From: Paguma larvata
Lineage: Eukaryota > Chordata > Mammalia > Carnivora > Viverridae
Reading direction: 5' to 3'
DNA length: 64,000 nucleotides
Assembly: GCA_030068075.1 (NCBI GenBank)
Contig: CM057826.1
Span: 96,089,804-96,153,803 of the forward strand
The stretch's first letter is position 1, and each line of letters opens with the position of its first letter. The notes beneath the pieces are model-generated. The model ran no database searches and was not told the origin of the DNA. It saw nothing but the letters and a program-made list of their open reading frames with translations. Both the position numbers and the translations under genes were made by a program. Shown here in pieces: positions 23,992 through 33,759 of this stretch.

Positions 23992-24803
23992 AAGACAGTT
24001 TAATCCTCTCCTCTCTAGGTACTAAAGACATTTTATCTAGTGCATAATAAGGCCTGGTGGAAGTAAGGTTTTTATCACCCAAACACAATGAAAACTTAAC
24101 CCTTCATACTCTTCTCTCAGGAACCTGCAGGGAAGTAAATATTTATTTAGTTTCTGTAATAACAACATCATGAGTTTCTGAGAAATCACCTAATTCTCTA
24201 CATACTATTTTTCTATATTCAAAATATATGAAACAGTGCTTTTTATAAAGGAATTCTAATTTGAACCAAAGTGTATGATGACACAGATCAAGAAATTTTT
24301 GGCACTTCGGCCTTTAACCACGTCACCAAACCGTGTGTCTGCAGGAATGTGTTAGAGCCTAGTTTTCTAGCTTATGTTTTCTCAGCTGATGACGGTGACA
24401 CGAGGTTAAGTTAAAGGGCTTGTTCTCTAGTGAACTGCAGAGACCCATTTTCAAAAAACCAAAAGCTGAAAAGTTCTTTCCAAACCATATTCCAAATTGT
24501 ATTCAGTAGGTCAAATCAAAAATGACGCAGGGCCAGGTTTGGGGAAGGTACAAAGCTTGCCTGGGTACAAGAGCAGTAGAACCCACCAACTATTCCTGAA
24601 ATCCTCATCCTGGGAACGCCAATGCCATTATCATATGTAAATCAGGCTAGCATATTTATTCTCAGGTTCTCTCAGATTAAAAAAAAAAAATACATCAAGT
24701 CTCCTCCAAATAGGGACAGAGTCCTTGCCTTCATTTCCTATGACCACCATATGCTCCAGAGATTGCGTTCAGGCTCACGGCAAATGCCTGTACTTTCACT
24801 TAC
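23992..24803. other. Intron between exons 15 and 16, last part
   Basis: AT-rich, no exon and no confident repeat. Confidence 0.5.
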
Positions 24804-24935
24804 AAGCTGTAGAAGATCCTGGCATGGCGGGAGGACTCAGCGAATCTGTCGGGGTAGATTCTCCGCAACCTTCCTCCGATGACTGGCATGCCTCGCCTGT
24901 CTGTGAGGCCTTCACTGCAACTTGTAGGCTCTCCG
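24804..24935 (-). CDS. ARHGEF28: ARHGEF28 in-window exon 15: variable linker
   Basis: A 132-bp exon starting AESLQVAVKASQTGEACQSS and ending PPAMPGSSTA plus one base of the next Ser codon. Its first half matches the family, the rest is poorly conserved and rich in Ser, Thr and Pro. The acceptor is 'tttcttcttcttag' and the donor GCTT|gtaagt. Focal adhesion kinase binding in the mouse protein is reported in the region between PH and the coiled coil, which exons 13 to 18 encode; which exon holds it here cannot be told. Confidence 0.9.
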
Positions 24936-24997
24936 CTAAGAAGAAGAAAGGATACAAAATTTAAAAACCAAATATACATAGTTTAATCTACACCAAG

Positions 24998-25203
24998 GGT
25001 TGGCAAACTCTATTCGAACTGTGTCTGTTTTTATATGGCCCAGGAGCTAAAAATGGTTTTTATATTTTAAAGAGTTGTTAAAATACACAATACACACACA
25101 CATATGCACGAAAAAGAATGTGTCCCAGAAACTCTATGTGGCCTGCAAAGCCTAAAATATTTACTATCTGGCTCTTCACAGAAAAAAAGTTTGCCAACCT
25201 ACA
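24998..25203 (+). repeat. hAT-type DNA transposon remnant
   Basis: The ends are inverted: gggttggcaaac at the left and gtttgccaacct at the right. The body has ggcctgcaaagcctaaaata, typical of non-autonomous hAT (Charlie-group) elements. I do not assign the subfamily. Confidence 0.8.
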
Positions 25204-26040
25204 ACCTATACCAATACCTTTAGCATCATTTTATGCTAGAGAAACGATAAAAAGATGCACTATGTAAACAAATATCAATTTAACTTTCATGACATCAGTA
25301 TGCTGAAAAACTTTCTGAAATTCAATTAATTTAAACATGATTTCAGGAATGAAAGTTTTAAAACTTACTATTCAGAGAGACTAGCTCTTCTTCAAAAGAG
25401 AATTTCCCCAACTGTACCTTAAAAAAATCTAGATTCTCCGTCTTTACCTACACCTACTACATCAGATTCTCCAAGGGAAAAGATAAAGAATTTGCATTTT
25501 AAAGAAGCACAAAAGGTGACCCATAGGATGAGGTAAGACTGGGAAACACTACTCCAAGAAAGTGAGGTTTCTATTTAACCTAAATGCTTTCAACTAGCAT
25601 GTGGATGGTATCATTTTGAGGGCCCTACAAATACGTCAAAAACAGTGTGTCCAGAGTTTGAATTTAGCAAATACTCATTGAGCACTTACTCCGTTCTAGG
25701 GGGTCCTGGTATCTGATAACTAATTAGCAGAGTTTGCAGACTGGATGAGAAAAGGGACACATACAACTAACTATATACAAGATAGCGTGTGATCGGTATG
25801 GAGTTCCATCATCCAGTTATTACAGCACCGTAAAATACCCCAGGAGTGCCAAGGAACAGAATGGTTGCATTAGCCAGTGAAATTAGGAAAAAGTTCTTAA
25901 AGGAAATAATAACTGAGTAGAATCTTGAAGGATGAGCAGGATTTAAGAGGTAGAGACAGAAGAGGAGAAAGAGAAAAAAAGCCATCCAGCAGAGAAACCA
26001 CCCAGGGAGATCATTCGAGGTGCATTACTGAACTGTTTAT
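25204..26040 (-). repeat. Intron with L2-related remnant
   Basis: From about 25660 the words actcattgagcacttactcc and, near 25920, gaatcttgaaggatgagcag match reverse-orientation L2/ancient LINE wording. The part 25204-25650 is unique-looking. Confidence 0.5.
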
Positions 26041-26087
26041 TTTTCCCCCAGAGATAAAGACCTCACCCTGATTAAAAATTCCTGCTA

Positions 26088-26268
26088 GGGGCATGTACGT
26101 GGTTCAGTCAATTAAGAATCTGACTCTTGGTTTTGGCTCAGGTCATGATGTCAGGTTTCTTAAGTTCGAGCCCCGCATGGGGCTTCTCACTGACAGTGTA
26201 GGAACATGCTTGGGATTCTCTTTCTCTCCCTCTGTCTCTGCCCCTCCCCAACTCTCTCTCTCAGGGTG
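26088..26268 (+). repeat. CanSINE, lacking a clear tail
   Basis: Head ggggcatgtacgtggttcag, body gttcgagccccgcatgggg, CT-rich stretch. It ends abruptly after ctctctctctcag with no A-tail, so it is 3' truncated or decayed. Confidence 0.88.
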
Positions 26269-26524
26269 GGTCAGGCAGTACCTCAACTGCTGGGTGTTCT
26301 CTTAAGTGGCTGAGTCCCCTCCTGTTCCAGAGTGCCTATACCACACAGTGGGCCAGAGAAATTAAGGCAGAGGGACCTAAAACCAGGCATCGCTGACAGT
26401 TGGCAGAAAAAGTGAAAGCCGTTGGCTAAAACTTGAGAGGGGGTGACTTACTCAATAAAGACATTACCAAGGACAACGGGAGGGCCACTCCAAAGTGCTT
26501 GTAGCTTTATTTCCAAAATATACC

Positions 26525-27144
26525 TTGCATTCATCCACTTCCCTCTACTTCCACTGGTAACAGTCCTGGGTCAACACCAAAGCCCTGACACCCCCCACCG
26601 GCTTCTGTAACTGCCTCCCAACCATCTTCAGGCAAGCAGGTCTCCCTCCACTCTGCTCCGCTGCCAGCAGCCAGTGCTCTTCTGAGGATGTTTGGTCATG
26701 ACACACCCATGATTAAAAGCTACCAGTAACTTCCCACCAGGTTTGGGATAATGTATCTAGTTCTTTAATCAGAGCCTAGAAATATCTCTCTCTGCTCACC
26801 CACGCAACGTGACCTCATATACTTTGCTCACTGCCACCACCCTGCCTTCCTTCTTCCCTTGGACATGATAAGCTCACTCCACACACAAGAGCATTGTACC
26901 CACTCTCTCCTTGCCCAGGAGTGGTCCTCCCTCACCGCCCCCCATATCTCCAGATAGCTGGCTTCTTCTCACCTTTCAATTCTTAGGTCAAAAAATCATC
27001 TCCTCAAAGAGGTCTTCCCTGACTTCTCTAAAGCAAAAGCTTCACGTCACTCACCCCAATGTTATTTTCTGGTGACTTTCTGAAATTACTTTGTTTCCTT
27101 GTGTACTGTCTGTCTTCTTCCACCAGAAGTTTTTATTTCCCTCT
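26525..27144 (+). repeat. L2 LINE, 3' part
   Basis: Long CT-rich stretch in L2 3' order: gctaccagtaacttcccacc, ctccttgcccaggagtgg, tgcctgtcttcttcc near the end. It stops where a minus-strand L1 tail begins. Confidence 0.75.
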
Positions 27145-27362
27145 TTTTTTTTTAATTGAAGTGTAGTTGTCAATGTTGTATTAGTTTCAGGTGTACAACA
27201 TAGCGATTCCATAATTCTATACATTATACCATGCTCACCACAAGCATAGCTACTGCCTGTCATCATGCAATGCTATACAATACTATTAATTAGATTATCT
27301 AGGCTCTACCTTTTATCCCCATGATTTCTTCATTCTATACCTGGAAGCCCATACCTCACCAG
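27145..27362 (-). repeat. LINE-1 3' UTR fragment
   Basis: Poly-T then attgaagtgtagttgtcaat, tttcaggtgtacaacatagc and catgctcaccacaagcatag, the antisense of an L1 3' UTR. It splits the L2 on its left from a possible L2 end at 27363-27450. Confidence 0.85.
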
Positions 27363-28017
27363 AAGCTATAAAAGTATTATTTCCCTTAGCATGGACAACA
27401 AACCACAGGGTGGATATTGAACAAAGGAATGAATGGATGAGTCCATCAGTGGACCCCCCTTCAGACAACCTCTATGCCCTTCTTATGACTTCGATTTCCT
27501 CATCAAGTAAAGATGATAGAATGCCCTGATTTCTAAATTCTCCTCCAGAGCTAATGTTCTGAGACTCGGAGCCAGGGCTTGGCAAACTTTTTCTGCAAAA
27601 AAAAGATTTTAAATATTTTAGGCTTTGTAGGTCATAGGATCTCTGTTGTAGCTATCATCTGGTTTTCTCTCTCAAGCCCATTGTCCCTGCTGTCACCTCC
27701 AAACTATTATCCCTCACCCCCAGTCCCCTTTTTTCCTTTAATTTCAACCCATCAGATTATACCACTCATTACCCCTCTTTGTTGTCATTCATCTACAGAT
27801 TCTTTGAACAATTTAGCACCTGGTGCAAGTTCTCTCCTCTTCCCCAATGCCACTCACGTCAAAATTTTCAGGAATTTCACTTCTATGAATATAGACCTTC
27901 CAATACCAATACCAAGGAGACATGAGGCTTCATGTCTCCTTGACTTTCTCATTTCCCCAGTGATCTTATCCTCCACCCTACCTCAGCCACCAACCCCCCC
28001 CAAATTATATCCTAGAC
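27363..28017. other. Intron between exons 14 and 15, pyrimidine-rich part
   Basis: Contains ggcttggcaaactttttctg at about 27570, the end of another hAT remnant. A 156-codon plus-strand frame (27579-28049) comes from CT-rich sequence and shows no domain; not a gene in my view. Confidence 0.55.
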
Positions 28018-28184
28018 TTTTTTGTTTATGTTTGTTTATTTTTGAGTGAGAGGGAGACAGGATCCAAAGCAGACTGCATGCACTCGGTGCACAGCCCAAT
28101 AACAGGGTTCGAACTCATGACCCATGAGATCATGACCTGAGCTGAAGTCAGATGCTTAACTGACTAAACCACCCAGGCACCCCC
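28018..28184 (-). repeat. CanSINE
   Basis: Left tail tttgtttatgtttgtttatt, right head actaaaccacccaggcaccc. Internal part shortened compared with full copies. Confidence 0.92.
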
Positions 28185-28632
28185 AGAGGGCTCCTTTTAA
28201 AATGCACTCAAACCCTATAATGCTTCCCAAGTCCCTCAGAATGAAATCCAAACTCCATACTGACCTCGATCTGGTCCATGTAATCTGAGCGTTAGTTGGC
28301 TCTGACTCATCAGCCACTCAACACCTCTCCCTGCACTCTACCTGCACAGTCCTCTCGGCTATTCCTCAGGCTTGGCACTCACCTGCCTTGGAACCTGTGC
28401 ATCTTCTGTTCTCTGTGTCTGCAACATCCTTTCCCCAGATGTCTACTTGGCTTTTTCACTTCCCTTATGTCTGCTTACACATCGCCTTACCAAAGAGGCC
28501 TTTCTTGGTCACTTTAATGCAAAGAGAACATTCCCACTCGATCTCTCTGTGTACTCCATTTATTTTTTAAATAGGGTTCAGATCATGAAAATCTACATTG
28601 AAGCAGTTGTCCTCCCTAGTTTTTCAAATAAA
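28185..28632 (+). repeat. L2 LINE, 3' part, interrupted
   Basis: The words ccctataatgcttcccaagt, agaatgaaatccaaactcca and tgtctgcaacatcctttccc follow the L2 order. It resumes at 29076-29225 after an L1 insertion. Confidence 0.8.
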
Positions 28633-29075
28633 ACTGTCTTGCTTTTTACTGAAGTATAATTAACATACCGTGTTATATTAATTTCAGGTGTACAATATAG
28701 TGATTCAACAACTGTATACATTACTCAGTGCTAATCACTCTAAGTGTGTTCTTAATCTCCCTTTACCTACTTCACCCATTCTCCCACCCATCTCCCTTCT
28801 GACAACCACCAGTTTGTTCTCTGTATTTAAGAGCCTGTCTTCGTTTTTGTTGTTGTTGTTGTTTCTTAAATTCCATACATGAGTGAAATCATTTGGTATT
28901 TGCTTTCTCTGACTTACTTCATTTAGCACTGCACCCTTTAGTCCATCCACGCTGCCGCAAAAGGCCAGATCTCATTCTTTTTTACAGTTGAGTAAGATTC
29001 TATAGTGTATACAGATGTCCCACACCTTCTTCATCCATTCGTCTATTGAGGGACACTTTTTTTCTTCACAGTCCT
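28633..29075 (-). repeat. LINE-1 ORF2 tail and 3' UTR, inserted in L2
   Basis: The antisense of L1 ORF2 end and 3' UTR: tttcaggtgtacaatatagt, agtgaaatcatttggtattt, cttcatccattcgtctattg. A (gtt)n run is at 28847-28862. It is broken and cannot encode protein. Confidence 0.9.
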
Positions 29076-29225
29076 TGACACAACCTGACACATTTATTCT
29101 CTTTTATTTTGCTATTTCTGGAATATGAATGTAGCACAGTTGAGACTCTGTCTTGTTTTCCTATGTCCTCAGCACCAAGACCACAGGGCTTGGCACACGG
29201 TAGGCGCTCAAACATTTCCTAAACC
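29076..29225 (+). repeat. L2 LINE 3' end
   Basis: The words ctatgtcctcagcaccaaga and ggcacacggtaggcgctcaa are the L2 3' terminus. It completes the element begun at 28185. Confidence 0.8.
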
Positions 29226-29256
29226 TGCCAAAGCAAATAGTTTGGAAGCAACTTAC

Positions 29257-29439
29257 CTTCTTTCAGTGCTGCAGCTAGTAATGAGGCTGCTTGGGGAGGC
29301 TCTCCTGGGTCAGGTTTAATGAGGAGGTGGGGCTCTAGATGGACATCCTCAAATCCACTCAGTTCTCCAAGTTCAGCATAGATGTGCAGCTTCTCCTCCA
29401 AATATGTGCAAATTTGTTGGTCTTGGTTACTGAGTATTT
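29257..29439 (-). CDS. ARHGEF28: ARHGEF28 in-window exon 14: conserved helical region after PH
   Basis: A 183-bp exon reading EILSNQDQQICTYLEEKLHI, then YAELGELSGFEDVHLEPHLL and PGEPPQAASLLAAALKE. It is strongly conserved among ARHGEF28 and AKAP13-type proteins in my recollection. The acceptor is 'tttcatag' and the donor GAAG|gtaagt. An L2 3' end lies immediately beyond the donor in the intron (29076-29225). Confidence 0.96.
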
Positions 29440-29984
29440 CTATGAAATGGTATTTAGCATGGAAGGTTACAGATGAATACAACAACTGTATGAAAATCCA
29501 AGCTAGAAGACCAAGATGTTGCTCATCAGGATGATGAGCTTGTACCAAGGTCAAGTACAAGTTGTTGAGCAGGACAGAACCAGGCTCAAATCCTAACTAT
29601 TCTCCTCCGTGACTGTAGCTTCCAGGGTCTTTTCTGTACATTTACTGTACTCAGATGTTAGTTCCTTTCCCATGTCTCTAATTCCAGAAAAACTTGCAAA
29701 ACTATTCTTTATTCAGGCTGTTTTCTATTAAGACTAAACGCTAAGCCGAGGAATGAAAATTGAGGTGGCAGTGTCCATGATGACTGAGACCCGCAAAGAA
29801 AAACAATGCAAAGGCCCAAAGCTACTCAGGGTTCAGCCAGTCTTGCTTAAAACCACACCTACTGGTTTAGGTTTTTGTTTCTCAACATCCAATTTCTTTG
29901 ACAATTTTTGCATGCATCGTTTTCCTCTGATTTCAACATACCACATAATCCTTAGAGTTTAAAGGGACCTTAACCAGCATCTAA
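29440..29984. other. Intron between exons 13 and 14, unique part
   Basis: No exon or confident repeat seen. Confidence 0.5.
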
Positions 29985-30165
29985 TCCAGGGGTTCTCAGT
30001 CTTCCTCAGTACCACCTGGGCAGAGTTTAAAATACATCTACAACCACCTCCCATAGATCCAAAGTGAAACGGTTGAGGATAGGGCCCAGGCATCAGAATT
30101 TTTACAAAACTCCCAAAGTAATTCTAATGTCTAGCCAGAGAGGAGAATCACTGAGCTAATCTAAT
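29985..30165 (+). repeat. MER5-type DNA transposon remnant
   Basis: Starts aggggttctcagtcttcctc and has accacctgggcagagtttaa and ggcatcagaatttttacaaa, in MER5A order. Confidence 0.75.
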
Positions 30166-30571
30166 TTCCTTAATTCAAAGACTTGGAAACTGATGACCAA
30201 AGTTAATGGGTTCCTTGCCCAAAGTCACACAAGCGTGACCTGCCAGTGCTGGGACCTAAAACTACACCACCAGGCAATGACTCCAGTGCACATCCGTACC
30301 ATACCTGTCCTGCCCACAGTTACTGTTTCGTACATGTGCATAATTATTTCTGAAAATTTGTTATAGGTTTTAAATCACTAAGAAGGAAGGAGGGAGACAG
30401 TCATCTTACTTGAACACTCCTAAAGCCAATCTTTTTTGTTCTGACGAGTGATAGGTGGGCTTCAGGTTCACAGAATTCATCGTTTAATCATAACTCCCAT
30501 TTGTGACACCTGGACTTTCCCAACACTCAAGGACAATACCACGGCCAGGGAGTCAGATGTGTGCACGGTAC
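30166..30571. other. Intron between exons 13 and 14, second part
   Basis: The part near 30165-30280 (gggttccttgcccaaagtca, cacaagcgtgacctgccagt) resembles a MIR core in reverse orientation. Otherwise nothing seen. Confidence 0.5.
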
Positions 30572-30663
30572 CTTGACACTGCTGAATTCTGGCCACTCTT
30601 GCTTCAGCTTTCCGCCTCTCCTCATCAGATTCACTTGTCCTTCCCCCTTCTTCTTCTGGGCAA
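30572..30663 (-). CDS. ARHGEF28: ARHGEF28 in-window exon 13: charged segment after PH
   Basis: A 92-bp exon reading CPEEEGGRTSESDEERRKAE, then ARVARIQQCQ. It is highly charged, acidic then basic, and predicted helical at its end. The acceptor is 'acttttaaag', the donor TCAAG|gtaccg, which is weaker than consensus. The phase agrees with both neighbours. Confidence 0.94.
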
Positions 30664-31194
30664 CTTTAAAAGACAATAGTCAAGACAGACAACTGAAACC
30701 AAATTTAAGTATCTCTAGGTTCATTAGTAAGACATGGGGACTTGAAGGTAGCATTATTCAAAAAAGAAAAATTCGGCATCAAGAGAAAACTCTATGCCCT
30801 CTAGCCAAGATATTTGGTTTTCTTACATATATAAAGGACCTAGCACATATGACATAGCTCTCAAAGTCAGCAGTACAGGATGACTCAAGCATTCCAACAC
30901 ACACACACACACGCAAACATGCATTCACATGCCCACACCTCTACACCCCACACTATCAACACTAGCATGAGGTCTGACTAAAATAATAAGTTTTGCTTTC
31001 TACTACATTTGGGTACTTCGCAAGGGGACAGAGTAAAGGGAGTTGGAAGGGACAGAGGTAGAGTGTCAGGCTGAGGGCGATGCAGTGGAGGTGGAGGAAT
31101 TTTATAAAACATCATTCAAGATCGATCTAATCAAATTACTATTAAGGATGATCACCCTCATCCCATCTCCTTCACAAGTAACGAGAAGTTGGTT
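30664..31194. other. Intron between exons 12 and 13, first part
   Basis: Short (ca)n at about 30898-30912; otherwise unique. Confidence 0.5.
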
Positions 31195-31214
31195 GACTTA
31201 GAACACTGAGATCC

Positions 31215-31610
31215 ACCAATCTAAAACTGTTTATTGAATGATTCTTCAGAATTAGGCACACATAGAAACAAAAGGCATGGCCCTTGCCCTCGAGGAGCTT
31301 CCAATCTAATAAACATATATACATGAAAAAGCTAATAGCTACAAGGCAGTATATGACAGTCACCAAGTAAAGGCTTTAGAGAGCAGCTGTTAAGGAATTC
31401 CAGGTAAAGAAGAGACCACTGGAACTGGAGGTCTTCACGAAGGAGGTAAGCCGTGAGCTGCCCCTGAGATGAGCAGGATTCACGCAGGCAGAGGAGGGGT
31501 AGGGCTTTACATGCAGGGAGGCGCAGAGAACAAAGCTGCAGCTGAGGGGCTATCATAGGCGGGGGCAGGGGCAGGGAGCAGATCAGTCCGGCTGAGGCAA
31601 AGTGTTCATG
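31215..31610 (-). repeat. Ancient LINE (L2-related) remnant
   Basis: The words ggcccttgccctcgaggagc and ttccaatctaataaac, followed by aggtaagccgtgagctgccc and gatgagcaggattc, are reverse-orientation L2-type wording. Borders uncertain. Confidence 0.6.
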
Positions 31611-31687
31611 CAGAGGAAACATGGTTAGAATATATTCCCCAAATGGACAAGTCCATCCCCTGGAGTAGCGACAGAAGGAAAGGTTAC

Positions 31688-31866
31688 CTTTCTACTGCCT
31701 GTTGGATTCGTCTCATCCAGTTATTTCGCTCCTCTTTGGAGTTGGTATGAATTTCATACATCTCAGGACCCGCAGATGAAGCGCTGATTAGAAACATCCC
31801 TCTTTCCTCATTAGCAACTTCTCTAGCAATAAGCTTCTGAAGGGAAATAACTGATGGCTTCTGATC
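31688..31866 (-). CDS. ARHGEF28: ARHGEF28 in-window exon 12: end of PH domain
   Basis: A 179-bp exon starting [20 protein letters not shown], then [16 protein letters not shown] and [12 protein letters not shown]. The C-terminal helix with its invariant Trp (NNWMRRI) closes the PH fold. The acceptor is 'ttgtatag'; another AG six bases inside would drop two residues that the family has. The donor is GAAAG|gtaacc. Confidence 0.97.
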
Positions 31867-32919
31867 CTATACAAAATGGGAAGAGTTGCAGGTAAAACAG
31901 CATTCTACCAAAACAAAGGTCTCACAAAACACCTTAGCTGAAGAAAGCATGAGGACTTCAGCCTTTCGGAAGCTCTGTGGAAGTGGCTAAGATCTCCGAT
32001 GGAAAGGTTATGGTAAAGAGAGGATGGGGAAAAGAGGATAAAGGACACCCTTTTAAAAGGCAGAACAATCCGAGCAGTAAAAATATCAAAATGCCACAGT
32101 CAGGGAATGAGGGATTTTTCTAGAAGGGCATAAGATAGAAAATAGCATATCAAATATCACAAGAAGATGAGAGGGGGTGGACCAAGACTTAAGAGTCCAC
32201 TGAATTTAGCAGTATTTAGGATGGTCCTTGAAAATGACATGAGAAGGAGGAAGCTCGACCTCAGACTCCCTGAGCATAACCAGTGTCTTCTGCTGTTGGG
32301 AGTACAGAGCATAGCAACTCAACTTCTGTAGTTCCGCGTGCTAATGCCTCTTCTTCCCACCAACTATGGGAGCCCCTGGTAGGCAGGAATGAGTCTGTTT
32401 CCTATTTGTATGCCTAGCATAGTGCAGGTTTTCGATAACTGTCTACAGACCTGGACTGAGTGTAATTCCATCAGAGTAGAATAGGAAGAAAGGCTAAAAT
32501 CTGGCATATAAGCATGATGAACCCACCTCTTTTAGCAACATTTATTGTGATATTTCAATGTCCCATTCTAAGCCCTGGGGATTCAATGATGAGTAAGAGA
32601 ATAACAACTAACTTGGGTAAGGAACCGTAGCTGAAATAATAACAACAAAAAAAAAAATTGCTGCAGGAGATAAACAGTTTTGGGGATAAGTATGAAGAAT
32701 TTTCTTTGGTCTGCGGCTTCCACCACTGTTCAGAGTTGGGAGCAGAAGGTGGTTTGGCTTCTCCTTCATGGACTGAGCGACATCTTTACCCAGAACATGC
32801 CACTGTATCTCCCATGGCCGACTCCTTAGTGCTGACCTGTCTGCTTTCCCAGGATCACACAGCTATACCACATCTAAAGCTGTGTGCAAGGCTGTACCCA
32901 CAATACCTCTTCATCCCAT
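31867..32919. other. Intron between exons 11 and 12, first part, with L2 end
   Basis: At about 32345-32450 the words gtaggcaggaatgagtctgt and gcctagcatagtgcaggttt form an L2 3' end (+). The rest is unique. Confidence 0.6.
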
Positions 32920-33127
32920 TCTTTTTTACTTTTCCCAAACCTTTATTTATTTTGAATGTGCACAATGGTGGAAAAGCAGAGAAAGAGAGGGAAACAGAGA
33001 ATCCCAAGCAGGCTCCATGCTGTCACCCCAGAGCCCAATGCAGGGCTCAGTCTCATGAATGGTGAGATCATTACCTGAGCCGAATTAAGAGCTGGATGTT
33101 TAACCAACTGAGCCAGCCAGGCACCCC
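32920..33127 (-). repeat. CanSINE
   Basis: Left tail with ctttatttattttgaatg, right head actgagccagccaggcaccc. Flanked by cattcttttt on both sides, a likely target duplication. Confidence 0.92.
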
Positions 33128-33456
33128 ACCTCACATTCTTTTTAGAGCAGCAGAAAACAAAAACAAAAACAAAGACAAAAACCAACAGCAACTTTTTGAA
33201 TACTCCCCTAATTAGGGACAGTGCCTGAGCACTGTTTATATCTTTCATTAAATAATGGATATACAACCAAAGACCTTATATGCTTTCCTTCCCTCAATGC
33301 ACAGAGTTAGTTTCCTCAGCTTTCAAGGTAAATGGCTTCTATATATAAAAGGCAGAGTAGGTTTAAATTGCAATAGACATTAGCAAGAATGAAATTATCT
33401 GAACCAATTGGTCAGTGCTGCATAAGGAGGGGAGGTGGTAAAGTCAGATAATTTTA

Positions 33457-33746
33457 TGTATTTATTTTTTTTAATAATTTATTGTCAGATTGGTTTCCAT
33501 ACAACACCCAGTGCTCATCCCAACAAGTGCCCTCCTCCTCCTCTGTGCCCATCACCCGCTCTCCCCCCCTCACACCCCCGTCTCCCCTGTTTGTTCTTAG
33601 TCTTTGAGAGTCTCTTATGTTATGTCTTCCTCCCTTCTGTGGCTTTTTTTTTCCTTCCCCTCTTCCCCTCCCCCCTGATTTTCTGTTAGGCCTCACAAAG
33701 CCCACCTATGCATGGAAACATATGGCATCTGTCTTTCTCTGCCAGG
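33457..33746 (-). repeat. Carnivoran LINE-1 3' end insertion
   Basis: The wording attgtcagattggtttccat, acaacacccagtgctcatcc, then a CT-rich stretch and aacatatggcatctgtcttt is the antisense of a young carnivoran L1 3' end. The 13-bp flanks tcagataatttta (33444-33456) and tcaggtaatttta (33747-33759) differ at one base and mark the target duplication. Confidence 0.93.
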
Positions 33747-33759
33747 TCAGGTAATTTTA

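Noticed and set aside
27579..28049. 156-codon plus-strand open frame
   Set aside because: Comes from CT-rich intron sequence and runs into the tail of a SINE; no domain and biased composition.
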